Source: Synanceia verrucosa
Lineage: Eukaryota; Chordata; Actinopteri; Perciformes; Synanceiidae
Assembly: GCA_029721515.1 (NCBI GenBank)
Contig: CM056566.1
Location: 19,210,353 to 19,274,352 of the forward strand
Length of the DNA: 64,000 nt
Direction of reading: 5' to 3'
Shown here piece by piece: positions 25,001 through 32,132 of the stretch (position 1 is its first letter; each line of letters starts with the position of its first letter). The position numbers were made by a program, and so were the translations under genes. The notes beneath the pieces are model-generated. The model searched no databases. It was not told the origin of the DNA and worked only from the letters and a program-made list of their open reading frames with translations.

Positions 25001-28000
25001 ATGATATGCTTCATAATTTCTGGACAAATTTGTCATGTTATGGACTGTAAGAGAGCTCCAACATCTTGATTATATTCAAATTAATGTAAAAATTAATCAA
25101 GGTTGACATACTGTTGTGCACAGAGCAGTAAAATTTGTCTACACTCCTGTTTTTTTTTTCTTAAAAACTGAGCACAAGAAGATTAAGACTGATGAATGTG
25201 ACTCACTCATTTAAGTTTGCAGGGACATAAAACTAGTTTCACATTCATTTAGAAACACATTTATAATAAAACATTTTGTATGTCACTTAGATGCATTTTC
25301 ATGCTCACTTATGCATTCCAATGAAGTAGAAAAAATATAAGTCTTCTCAGTGTTCAGCAAAGATGTTTTAATATGAAGCTACATCAAATGTCGACCCTGC
25401 TTGTAATTTCTACGGAAGGGTATTGGTACTCTGGTGGAGCAATAATCAAATTGCTGAGAAGAAACAACTAGCCAAAACTCAAGTCAACCACTTTTGAACA
25501 AGACAAAATAAAATCAAAATCAGTCCTCCTCAGACCAGAAGCCTTTCACTTTTGTGACTGGCACTGGAGCTTTTATGCTCTTCCTTCCAACATCGTCGAT
25601 TAATGCAGCACACCTGAGCAGAGCTTGAGGGAGAGGGAAAAGGGACAACAGGACAGGGAACATGTTATTAACTCTTTGAGTACCAGCCGTTTTTTTTAAG
25701 GCTACGTCTATATGATGACGGTCTGAACAGAAGAGGCAAAAGTGGCATTGCATCTTCACTTTTTATTCCGCGTTTAGACGAGCGTTTTCGGGAGGAAATA
25801 TGCGTGCATACGGTGACGCAAAAGTGTGTGGAATACAATTAGGTATGCATGCCAGGTAGCTAGTTGGTGCTGTGATTTACTATCAAACAACACCACCATG
25901 TCTGCACGTAATTACAGATCCTTCTCTGTTCAGTAATACTATCTGTGCAGATTCTGTACATTTGATCGAAAGACTCCAGAGCAGCTTGAAGGTCTGACGC
26001 ATGGAAATAATCCGACATGTTTATGTTTATTTCCCTGTACTGGTGCATGTATGTGACATAAATACGTACGCAGATCTGAGCAGAGTTTTGCATCTTGGGC
26101 AGTGTAGACAGAAACGCTATGGAGGAGCATATTCAAGTTTTCCACTCTGGAAGGTAGTTTCATGTCTTTACGTTTTCAAGCCCCAAAAACGCTGTCACCG
26201 TCTAAACGAAAGGCACTTCCGATAAAGTATTTTGTTGTTTTTAACCCGCTTTCTTGTGTAAACAGGGCCCAAAATTTAAAGTGGTTGTGCCAGCGTTTCT
26301 TTGCCCATTTCGAATCATATTTCAAGACCCACAGAATATTTTGTACTATGTTTCTGAAAACACAGATAACCTCAAATGAAATAGGAGTCGCGCCATTTCA
26401 TCATGAAAAAAATGTTTGTTTTTACCTTGTTCCGTTCTTGTTTTGTCAGAGGTAGAGGCCACTTTCACCAAAATCACCACTTTTTGTCCAGAATCCGTCC
26501 GAATTGCTCTCTAAACACGATTGTCTCCACTTCCTGCTTTGATTTCTGTGGCGTATATTAACTCTTTATGTCCTGGCTACAAATCACAGAAGACCCGAAA
26601 TTACTCACGGGCTGCGTGAGACTGTGATCAGCGACCCGCTGCAAAAAAAACCAAAAAAAACCCAATTTGACGGCCAAACACGTCAATAACACCCAAAGAG
26701 TTAATCAGGCTCACATATGCTACAGTTGTATAAATACTTTTCTTTTACAAAGAGGCATTTTATGGAGCTAATTTATTCCCTCATTCTGGGAGAGATGAAC
26801 TGGTGTGGGTGGAGATTTGTTTTTGTTTCGGTTGTTTTTTACTAAACGATTCCACTCAACTCCACCCTACGTTTTTTTTTTTTTGGTTTCCCAATTGAAA
26901 AAATACTTGGCACAGTGTACAGTACTTTGGTATCACAGTTGATTTGGTATCACTTTGTTCACAATTTCAATCATCATACAGTTTTTGGTATTGTACTTTG
27001 TTCACGATTTCAATCAAGCTGATTTAATCGGAGTTAAAACACTACAGGTCACTGATTGATCAGCATGAACCATCACTAGAAATTGTCACATTCGAAAGCC
27101 GCTCACTGCAATTCTTTTTACTCACTCTCTTACTTAACTGTCTGAATGCCATTGACATATATACAGTGCATGTCTTTTAAAATCCAATGCTTGAGTGGCA
27201 TTGATGTATATATACGTCAAATTGTTTTTTTCAGCGGCTGGCACAAGGGGGTGCTCTCGTGCACCCAATTTTGGGGCTTCTGGGATACGTAGTCAGAACA
27301 TAAAGAGACATGAAATCCAGAGATATTGAAGCAGGAAGTGGAGATGTTGGAATCAGAGAGGAAAACAGTACCTGTATCAGTATCTGGAAAATAATTGTCT
27401 TTTTGTTGAAACTAGCCTCTACTTTACTTCAGCTAAAACAAGAATGGAACAAAGTACAAACAAATGTGAATGTACACTACGCTGTACAATTGACACACGC
27501 AAGTGTTCCTTTGTTTGTTTACTTTGGATTCATCAAGTCTCACTGAAGATGATCACAGTAGTTTTAAGTAGTGGTGCCACAGCGATCAGCTAATCTCGCC
27601 TTTATTGTTATCTGCTATGGAAAAGGATTCAGCACCAAAATTAGCCAAGTGGAGCAAAAGCATGGGGTGAAAATGAGGCATTAGAGTGAAAGATTTCTGT
27701 CATTTGACAGTTTAGGCTTAATTTGCTCAATAGAAACTCATAATAAGGGGGACATAATTAGGCTGTGGTAATATTATTTTAATGAAATAACATTCAAATT
27801 GCAATGTACTCTTGCTGCCTTTAAAAATGGGAGGTAAACTAGAGTTTGTGTGAGAGTTTTGATAATTTAAAATGATCTGTGACTTTGTTAAATCGTAAGT
27901 GTATGAGAATAAGGACTGGATCTAACCTTCATCATGCTCAGAATTGTTTACGTTGTTATCAGAGGAAAATTATCAGACACACAGGACGTTTTTATCAGAT

Positions 28001-29169
28001 CTGTTTCATCAAACTACACAAATAAATATCCTTCATGTTGTTTTTCAGGGTCCCAGTATTGATAATGGTTGAATATTTAAATTAATTCAGGGAGTATGGT
28101 ATTTTTGACTCCTTCCAAAGTGGGATGAGAAAAAATTTGAGAACTATAGACGTCAAATACATTTATGCCATATCCATGGCAAAAAGTCATTCTCAGTGTA
28201 AAGGTTTTGAATGATTAGAATCACGATTAGAAAGTAATGTTTTCTAGAACTGGAAATCAGCTGCCGTTTCTGTGATTGTGACTTCTGAGACTTGCCAGTA
28301 GGAGGCAATGTTGCACTGACACAGCTGTTTTTAGTGCTCTTAACTTTTCCTTCCTCTTCTTTACGATTAACAAGTGAATGCATCTCTTGTTCTTTCCTCT
28401 TGTAGCGTCAGAGATGGTTTGTACCCTTTGCTCAACTTCTGTGACTGTAGTTGTGTTTGTTTTGCATGACACTGGATGCTCTCAAACATCTAATCTTCAT
28501 ATTTTTTTTAAAAAAAATGCTCATCTTTCTCCCAGTAGAGAATTCCTTTATTTTGCTCAGGCCTTTAGTCCGCCTTTAGTCTGCCTTTAGTCAATTTGTT
28601 CCCTCGGCCCTCTTGCTCTGTAGTTAGTTGTCTCAAACTGGGACTATTTAATTAATTAGAGATGTTGATTTTCAGCCAATAATTGCTTAGAATTCTGCAA
28701 AAGCTTTTGGAATTAATGTCACATTTTATAAATAAAGAGTACTGTTATATTAGAGAGTACATTAAAATAATTACGAGCTCATTTTTACCAGATGTTCACC
28801 TTTTTTTCTGACATAATTGTGTTTCACCAGTGTTTCCATCATTGGCTGCATGCCTTGTTGTTTCTGCTAAGTTTATGATCTTGCACATAACGCATGGCTA
28901 AGCATGGTACAACAACAGTGTTTTGATCATTGTATTTCATTCACTTTCCCTCAGAGGTTTACAGACTTGTTTTCCCCTTGACTCTGTTACAAACATTACT
29001 CCAACCCCCTGTTTATCACACTAGATTAGGACACGCAGTCTCACATAGAGCAGTGTCTGTGTTCATGGTCTCAGCTGTTCTTTGGTTTGTCTTCCAGGAG
29101 GGGTTCAAAATGGGACTAACCTTAGAGGGCACCATCTTCTCTCTGGACCCACTAGATGGCCGCTGCTGA
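10029..29169 (+). CDS. gulp1: GULP1, PTB-domain engulfment adaptor (5' exon missing)
   Basis: A spliced gene; the conserved coding exons are 10029-10090, 17671-17742, 20028-20126, 20284-20421, 21345-21461, 22219-22305, 23758-23896, 24868-24962 and 29098-29169. An optional in-frame exon lies at 23330-23563. The conserved form gives 292 complete codons plus the stop, close to the 304-residue human protein once the missing start exon is added. From N to C terminus come the PTB domain, a leucine-zipper-like coiled coil, a Ser/Pro-rich linker with a TDVFDMVPFSP motif, and a tail with DLFGAEPFDPF and EGFKMGLTLEGT. In mammals and worms (CED-6) this cytosolic adaptor binds NPXY motifs of engulfment receptors such as CED-1/MEGF10 and LRP1, and acts in apoptotic-cell uptake and lipid and membrane traffic. 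All junctions keep frame and use GT/AG. Whether this is the a or b teleost co-orthologue is not decidable. The start codon is not in the sequence examined. Confidence 0.95.
10157..10599 (-). mobile_element. short palindromic DNA element (MITE-like), copy 1
   Basis: The ends are inverted: CCTAATTTCAACTGGATG at the left and CATCCAGTGGAAGTTAG at the right. Internal blocks (CACCAGATTCGCCTGCTGC, GTCCAACAAAA, GGATTTGTTTCGGCAGGC) match the element at 40122-40436 in opposite orientation. No coding capacity is visible. The middle third differs from copy 2, giving 443 versus 315 bp. It sits just inside the intron after the first visible gulp1 exon. The family is not named. Confidence 0.75.
11390..11411. 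repeat. (CA)n microsatellite
   Basis: About eleven CA units within a gulp1 intron. Confidence 0.9.
11535..11568. repeat. Tc1-like terminal inverted repeat, left
   Basis: 34 bp starting CAGTCATGG and ending ACCCTTGTT, directly after a TA dinucleotide. It is the exact reverse complement of 13099-13132. Confidence 0.93.
11822..12850 (-). pseudogene. Tc1-like transposase, two frameshifts
   Basis: The reading starts at the Met codon at 12850-12848 (MPKTKELCEATK..) and ends at TAA (11824-11822), about 343 codons, the usual Tc1 length. The N-terminal part has the helix-turn-helix (ILALLEIGMSERQVAKKLKI) and a GRGRKR hook. The catalytic part shows the DDE triad: D in FSDESNF, D in FQQDNAPCHTA and E in SPDLNPIENLW. 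The frame breaks twice: one surplus base in an A-run near 12720 creates an early stop, and one base is missing just after the NLW motif near 12000. Both are single-base changes in an otherwise well-preserved gene, so it decayed recently or the breaks are sequence errors. No active transposase is expected from this copy. Confidence 0.92.
13099..13132. repeat. Tc1-like terminal inverted repeat, right
   Basis: 34 bp starting AACAAGGGT and ending CCATGACTG, directly followed by TA. Beyond the perfect 34 bp the two ends keep partial similarity. Confidence 0.93.
15340..15500. repeat. common teleost interspersed repeat, fragment
   Basis: The phrase GGGGTTCAGTATCTTGCCAA followed by a GGACACATTCACATC.. 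and ATTAGTGGAC context resembles a dispersed repeat seen many times in fish introns (usual form: TATCTTGCCCAAGGACAC). It is assigned from recollection of the motif; the family is not named here. Confidence 0.5.
16535..16790. repeat. common percomorph interspersed repeat, fragment
   Basis: Contains the block ACAGTTGGTGACTTTAATA, then CAGTAGTACATAGACAGATAATCTGTGAAA, CCAATCAGAGCTGCAG and CAGTCAATCAAACTGTC, in the order of a dispersed repeat frequent in percomorph genomes. No coding capacity. The assignment rests on motif memory and the boundaries are approximate. Confidence 0.5.
17671..17742 (+). CDS. gulp1: gulp1 exon, PTB domain start
   Basis: 72 bp, phase 0 to 0, between CCCTCCTCAG and GTAAAAG. 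It reads FLGNTEVEAPKGTEVVKDAV and then RKLK, the first strand and helix of the PTB fold. It lies 7.6 kb after the previous exon; that intron holds two transposable elements and some older repeats. Confidence 0.95.
18260..18700. repeat. interspersed repeat with a second partial copy near 32.9 kb
   Basis: The right part (about 18590-18690) carries GAGCTCTGTGTTTGGTCTCCACC, TCTCTTTAGCTGCTAAATG and TAGTTGCTAACCGT. The same three blocks occur in the same order and spacing near 32921-33020. The left part carries CAGCTCAAACCAAGCTTC.. and a TACATTCAATGAGTCTTTTGGCCACTTGTG stretch. It appears to be an old dispersed repeat of teleosts, of unnamed family. Confidence 0.55.
20028..20126 (+). CDS. gulp1: gulp1 exon, PTB core
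   Basis: 99 bp, phase 0 to 0, acceptor TTGGCAG and donor GTGAGT. It encodes a segment starting FQRHIKKSEGQKTPKVE and continuing with LQISIYGVKILDPKTK, nearly identical to the human PTB core. The KVELQISIYGVKIL strand is a PTB hallmark. Confidence 0.96.
20284..20421 (+). CDS. gulp1: gulp1 exon, PTB core with CADDKTDKRIF
   Basis: 138 bp (46 codons), phase 0 to 0, acceptor TTTTCCAG and donor GTAAGT. The translation runs DVQHNCQLHRISFCADDKTD and then KRIFTFICKDSESNKHLCYV and FDSEKC, essentially the human sequence. It supplies central beta strands of the PTB domain. The open frame continues briefly past the donor, but the conserved sequence stops exactly at the GT. Confidence 0.97.
20800..21175. 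repeat. retro-repeat fragment ending GGCAGAGGTAATAA
   Basis: Contains GACCTTGGTGACCTTGACCTTTTACTGA, ATTCGTCCATAACTTTTTGAGTTATTTTGCAAACCAACAAATAACC and a terminal CCTTGGCAGAGGTAATAA. This layout is familiar from a dispersed retro-repeat of fish introns, where the tail is often preceded by tandem ACAA units. It is followed immediately by a second element. Confidence 0.5.
21185..21309 (+). mobile_element. LINE/SINE 3' tail ending (GGAT)n
   Basis: The block GGCGACTTGTCCAGGGTGTACCCTGCC..AGCTGGGATAGGCTCCAGC..GAGGATAAGCGGTAGATAATGGATGGATGGA is the conserved 3' tail of a widespread teleost retroelement group (L2-clade LINEs and the V-SINEs sharing their tail). It ends in short GGAT/TGGA repeats as expected for such tails. 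It ends about 35 bp before the gulp1 exon at 21345. Confidence 0.75.
21345..21461 (+). CDS. gulp1: gulp1 exon, PTB C-terminal helix
   Basis: 117 bp (39 codons), phase 0 to 0, acceptor CACTGCAG and donor GTACGT. It encodes AEEITLTIGQAFDLAYKKFL followed by ESGGKDVETRKQIGTLQKR, the long C-terminal helix of the PTB domain that closes the peptide groove. A retro-repeat tail ends only about 35 bp upstream of this exon. Confidence 0.96.
22219..22305 (+). CDS. gulp1: gulp1 exon, coiled coil
   Basis: 87 bp (29 codons), phase 0 to 0, acceptor TCATGCAG and donor GTAAGG. It reads IQELETENSELKQQLQDLEE and then QLMIAHVPP: heptad-spaced Leu/Ile residues in a charged context, the leucine-zipper segment through which GULP1/CED-6 self-associates in the known family members. 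Confidence 0.95.
23330..23563 (+). CDS. gulp1: gulp1 predicted cassette exon, proline-rich
   Basis: 234 bp (78 codons), open throughout. It is preceded by a pyrimidine-rich tract ending TTTTCTCAG and followed by GTACGC. Both flanks are phase 0, so inclusion or skipping leaves the frame unchanged. It would insert 78 residues between the coiled coil (..AHVPP) and AGSISMKPQST. The insert has a hydrophobic/Ser-rich first half and a proline-rich end, TPPPPAKPAVLPPKP, that resembles an SH3-binding segment. It is absent from the human reference form as I know it. The clean frame, length and splice sites favour a real alternative exon; transcript evidence is needed. Confidence 0.65.
23758..23896 (+). 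CDS. gulp1: gulp1 exon, Ser/Pro-rich linker
   Basis: 139 bp, phase 0 to 1. It reads AGSISMKPQSTDVFDMVPFS and continues to a PPPPP run, matching human AGSMTPKSPSTDIFDMIPFS. Two AG dinucleotides occur four bases apart at the acceptor (ACAGGCAG). Only the first keeps the frame and restores the conserved A-G-S, so the exon starts at 23758. The donor is chosen at ATAA|GTGAGT because that phase joins to R-K-D-L-F-G in the next exon. Confidence 0.92.
23981..24770 (-). mobile_element. Tc1-like transposon, internally deleted
   Basis: The ends are inverted copies: CTCAGCAACAAAAGA at the left and TCTTTTGTTGTTGAG at the right, each next to TA. The element is only about 790 bp, half of a complete Tc1-like element, and retains the N-terminal part of a transposase on the minus strand. 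It lies in the gulp1 intron between 23896 and 24868 and differs from the element at 11.5 kb in both ends and protein. Confidence 0.82.
24139..24440 (-). pseudogene. Tc1-like transposase N-terminal remnant
   Basis: Minus-strand reading with broken frames. The stretch ISRLRPRFHATNSTSDRLRS then GRPRVTTNIQHCHIRLHHLR and the following AAETPGRHQPRISAQ match the helix-turn-helix linker and GRPR hook of a Tc1-like transposase lineage distinct from the 11.5-kb copy. Stops and frame changes occur within about 300 bp, and the DDE catalytic part is deleted. Confidence 0.78.
24868..24962 (+). CDS. gulp1: gulp1 exon, DLFGAEPFDPF motif
   Basis: 95 bp, phase 1 to 0, acceptor TTTGTAG and donor GTGAGT. It encodes KDLFGAEPFDPFTCGSADFT followed by PDIQSKLDEMQ, the conserved acidic/Phe-rich tail. 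DLF and DPF are the type of motif that binds clathrin-adaptor appendage domains; that function is inferred from the motif. Confidence 0.96.
25668..26708. repeat. nested MITE-like region with TTAACTCTTTG ends
   Basis: The region starts with TTAACTCTTTGAGT and ends with the inverted CCCAAAGAGTTAA. Inside, another module runs from about 25699 (GGCTACGTCTATATGATGACGG) to about 26270 (GTGTAAACAGGGCCC), with CGTTTAGACG and the inverted CGTCTAAACG flanking its middle, as in a second non-autonomous DNA transposon. The simplest reading is one element inserted in another. Families are not named. Confidence 0.55.
27125..27490. repeat. inverted copy of the 26.3-26.7 kb repeat
   Basis: The reverse complement of this segment matches 26.38-26.71 kb through several blocks: TTGTTCC.TTCTTGTTTT, GTAGAGGC.A, CTCCACTTCCTGCTT, a CTCTTTATGT.CTG.CTAC stretch and CAATTTGACG. 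The end, TTAACTGTCTGAATGCCA in its own orientation, resembles the TTAACTCTTTGAGTACCA end at 25668. Confidence 0.6.
29098..29169 (+). CDS. gulp1: gulp1 terminal coding exon
   Basis: 72 bp from acceptor CTTCCAG to TGA. It encodes EGFKMGLTLEGTIFSLDPLD and then GRC, the conserved C-terminus of GULP1. It lies 4.1 kb after the previous exon. Confidence 0.97.
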   Translation, partial: EGFKMGLTLEGTIFSLDPLDGRC

Positions 29170-29550
29170 TGCCATGAAGATGCTCTTTGTTGTGTACTAA
29201 GTTTGTAAGAAGTGCCAAAATCCACTCCGAGGTTGAGTCAAGATGTCACCGTTTTCATCTTGAGGTTTATATGCATTTGCATTTAGATTGTTTCTTTTTT
29301 CTTTTTTTTTGATATTTCAAGGTAAACTCAGATCCATTATAGAAAAGAAATATTTTTGTAAGAATGAAAAAGTACTTTTGCTTGCACAGGCAATGAGAGA
29401 TGTAAATAGTCGAATATGTCCAATGGTACACTCTGTGGCAGAATTTTCATATGAGACAGTTTGTGTGTATGCACCGTTTGAATTCTGTATTGTTAACACA
29501 TTTCTGTTTGGTATGCCAAACACAAAATAAATGGAGTCAGTATGCTTGCC
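29170..29550 (+). other. gulp1: gulp1 3' UTR (proximal)
   Basis: AT-rich sequence following the stop codon, with no further conserved coding. The first canonical poly(A) signal downstream is at 29526, which would give a UTR of roughly 380 bases; a longer UTR using later sites is possible. Confidence 0.6.
29526..29531 (+). promoter_or_regulatory. poly(A) signal AATAAA for gulp1
   Basis: Canonical AATAAA 357 bp after the gulp1 stop codon on the same strand, followed by a T/G-containing stretch. Confidence 0.6.
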
Positions 29551-30556
29551 CATAACATCACATAGCTTATTTTACTCCCATTAAGGGATCACACATAATG
29601 TAATTAATTAATCCAGTCTGATATGTTTTTGGCGTATTGAACTTCCACCCTTTCTTTTTGACAATGGGATGATGTTTTTGTGTTTTTGTTTTTGTTTTTT
29701 TTTGCACTTCACAAATTGAGGTTGCCACTTCAGTATTTAGCTGTCATATTTTTACTTGTCATCATTTTAATCATTTTCTTGCACCAAAGGCACTTTTTGG
29801 ACAGCCTCTGTCCATATACAGTACTATTCCATTATTTTACTTTTGGTTGCATTGACTTTGCTGTTACAGATATTAAAGAAAATATTAATATTAAAAATGT
29901 TAGTCATTGATTCTATTCTATTCTGACATTATTTAGGTGTTTGTTTGTATTTTAAATGGGTTTTCCTCAGTGTTATAAAACTCCTCGTTCTAGACTGGTA
30001 TCTCAATGGCCATGGCATTTTGTACAGCTCCCAGAGGTTGAACCCTACTGACGTTGGTGATCACATGACTTTTTACTTGGCATTTCCAGCAGGTCAAACC
30101 TTTCACTTATTTCGGAAAATAATATCTATTGTATGAATCAGCACAGACATTTCTTTATACATTCGTGGTTCCCAGTTGATGACTTTGGTGATCCTCTGAC
30201 TTTTCCATTAGCGCCACCATGAGATTAGCATATTTGCTTGGGTTTGAAATGTCAACTTCAATATCGCCAATTTCTGTCAAATGTAGTATACCACAATTAT
30301 GTATATGTTCCCCACAGGATTCTTTATTTTACTAATAAACTAATAGCTGCTAACTGTTGATAATCCCCTGATATCATGTATAAATGATATCAACAGGACA
30401 GGATGATTGCACTCCCATGAGGGATGCTGTTTTCCATTTTGTAGCCTGGGAGGGAAATTTGTAAGAGGACTGTTTCCACGAGGTCTTAGTGTAAAAAACA
30501 CTGTAAAAAATGAACTCTTCTCAAACAAGAACGGACAGCGAGAAATGTTTTTAGTA
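29551..30556. other. convergent intergenic region
   Basis: About 1 kb between the gulp1 poly(A) signal and the most distal poly(A) candidate of col5a2. It has AT-rich runs and a T-rich segment near 29670-29705. No coding exon of a third gene is seen. Confidence 0.6.
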
Positions 30557-30562
30557 TTTATT
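30557..30562 (-). promoter_or_regulatory. distal poly(A) signal candidate for col5a2
   Basis: AATAAA on the minus strand about 1.4 kb after the stop codon, the last canonical hexamer before an approximately 1-kb gap to the gulp1 end. Confidence 0.4.
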
Positions 30563-30602
30563 GTCAAGGATGAAACGCATCTGCTTCCAGTGTGGAAAGC
30601 CC

Positions 30603-30630
30603 CTTCTTCTTCCTCCTCCTCCTCCTCCTT
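30603..30630. repeat. (CTT/CCT)n pyrimidine tract
   Basis: CTT units passing into about six TCC units, probably within the col5a2 3' UTR (GGA-rich in the transcript). Confidence 0.8.
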
Positions 30631-31190
30631 GCCTCTGCCTCTGGAGTGTTAGGAGGCAGTCAAGCCTTGCAAAAGTTACAAATCTATAATAAATATACTC
30701 AAATATGAACCAAGTGGTCACAATAGAATTACTTGAACGCACATTCATTAAAATTTAACAAACAGCTTACATTAGAAACAACTGTGAACATTTTGTTAAA
30801 TACATTGATGCTATTTTTCAAACTACAAATCTCTAAACATGAATCTGTGTACAAAATGACAAGCATAAAGGACCTAACTATACCTGAATTAATATGACAA
30901 GAGCTTGGGGGGATTAACAAGCAGTTTGTTTAATTTGTTGCATAGCAAGAAATACAAAGCAAACAGGCACTCACAGCCACCTTATTCTATAAAACTGGTT
31001 ATAAAAAGGATTTCAAGAGCATATAAATCCAGAATACTGAAAAGGGGGAACGGACATGCATAAAAATAGAATATTCTGTGCTACCTTTTACTGTACCGTA
31101 TTGTAACTGCAGGGGAAAATAAATGTTACAAATCACCACACACCACTCACACGACACCTCATTCGTCTCTCCGTCATTGACAGAAAGATC

Positions 31191-31196
31191 TTTATT
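31191..31196 (-). promoter_or_regulatory. proximal poly(A) signal candidate for col5a2
   Basis: AATAAA on the minus strand about 790 bp after the stop codon. Confidence 0.4.
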
Positions 31197-31985
31197 GGTA
31201 TCCCAACACCCTGCCCTGTACCGCGCAGCTGGAAGGAAGTGTACAAGGATCACACTACTTACAAAACAGCACCTGTGAAAGAAGATTTACATGTCATTGT
31301 TTCTCAGTTTCGGTGACGAGGTAGCTAACACTGAGGAATCGACAGTCTTAATGTGTCTTTAATGTTCTACGTGGTCAGTACAGGGTTTAAAATAACTTGA
31401 TACAGACATTGATTCATTAAAACTGTCTTGAGAAAATACCTGCGCCAGTGAATGCATCATTGGCTGTATTCGTTTCCTCAATAGCACCACATTATTGTTG
31501 TAAATGCAAACATTTCAAACAAAAATTGAATAGACAAATCTGCCAAAAATAAGAAATAAAAAGGAGGGTTGACATTTGATGTAGCTTCAGTTGGATTTCT
31601 ATGGGCCTATTGACAGCAGTTATAATTTTAAAACTTTTATATTCATAAATCTTTGGCAATGTTGTTTTGTGAAATAAAATTAAACGGTAATATCTTTGGA
31701 CCAAACCACACCACAGTGAGCCTCGAAATGCATCACGCTTGGAGTCAAACATACACAGGAAGACAGAGGAATGATTCTGATTTCTATCAATTTTGAAAGT
31801 AAATTCCAAACGTCCATTCTAACTTACAAATCTTCGATGTCTTGAACTGGTTTGAAAGGCACAATAAATATCTTGCCACAGGGCCAGAATAGTCCTCAGT
31901 ACTCATATGTACAATGTGGCTGATTGCGTCAGCTGTCAGTTCAATAGTCTCAGGATTCTTCCCCGACGCACCACTGCTGATGATT

Positions 31986-32132
31986 TTACAAGAAGCACAC
32001 GGGCCCAATATCGATGCCGAACTCTTGACCTGGGCCACCAATGTCCACAGGGGCTATATCCACAATAGGAAGTCTTGCAGTTTTCTGTGTCCTGTACTCA
32101 AACACTGTCTTGCCCCAGTTGCCATTTGCTTG
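31986..32132 (-). CDS. col5a2: col5a2 last exon, C-propeptide end
   Basis: 147 bp, the standard size for the last coding exon of fibrillar collagens. It reads QANGNWGKTVFEYRTQKTAR, then LPIVDIAPVDIGGPGQEFGI and DIGPVCFL, then TAA. The terminal Cys is the last of the conserved C-propeptide cysteines. Confidence 0.97.
   Translation of the reverse strand, partial: QANGNWGKTVFEYRTQKTARLPIVDIAPVDIGGPGQEFGIDIGPVCFL

Larger units (their letters stand above)
30557..31985 (-). other. col5a2: col5a2 3' UTR (probable extent)
   Basis: Noncoding sequence downstream of the col5a2 stop codon. On the minus strand AATAAA occurs at 31196-31191 and 30562-30557 and ATTAAA at 31363-31358, so UTRs of roughly 0.8 or 1.4 kb are possible. 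Long 3' UTRs are usual for fibrillar collagens. The true end is not determinable here. Confidence 0.5.

Noticed and set aside
30407..30652. Plus-strand open frame with a poly-Ser run.
   Set aside because: The serine run is translation of a pyrimidine triplet repeat. The frame lies in the probable col5a2 3' UTR and intergenic region.
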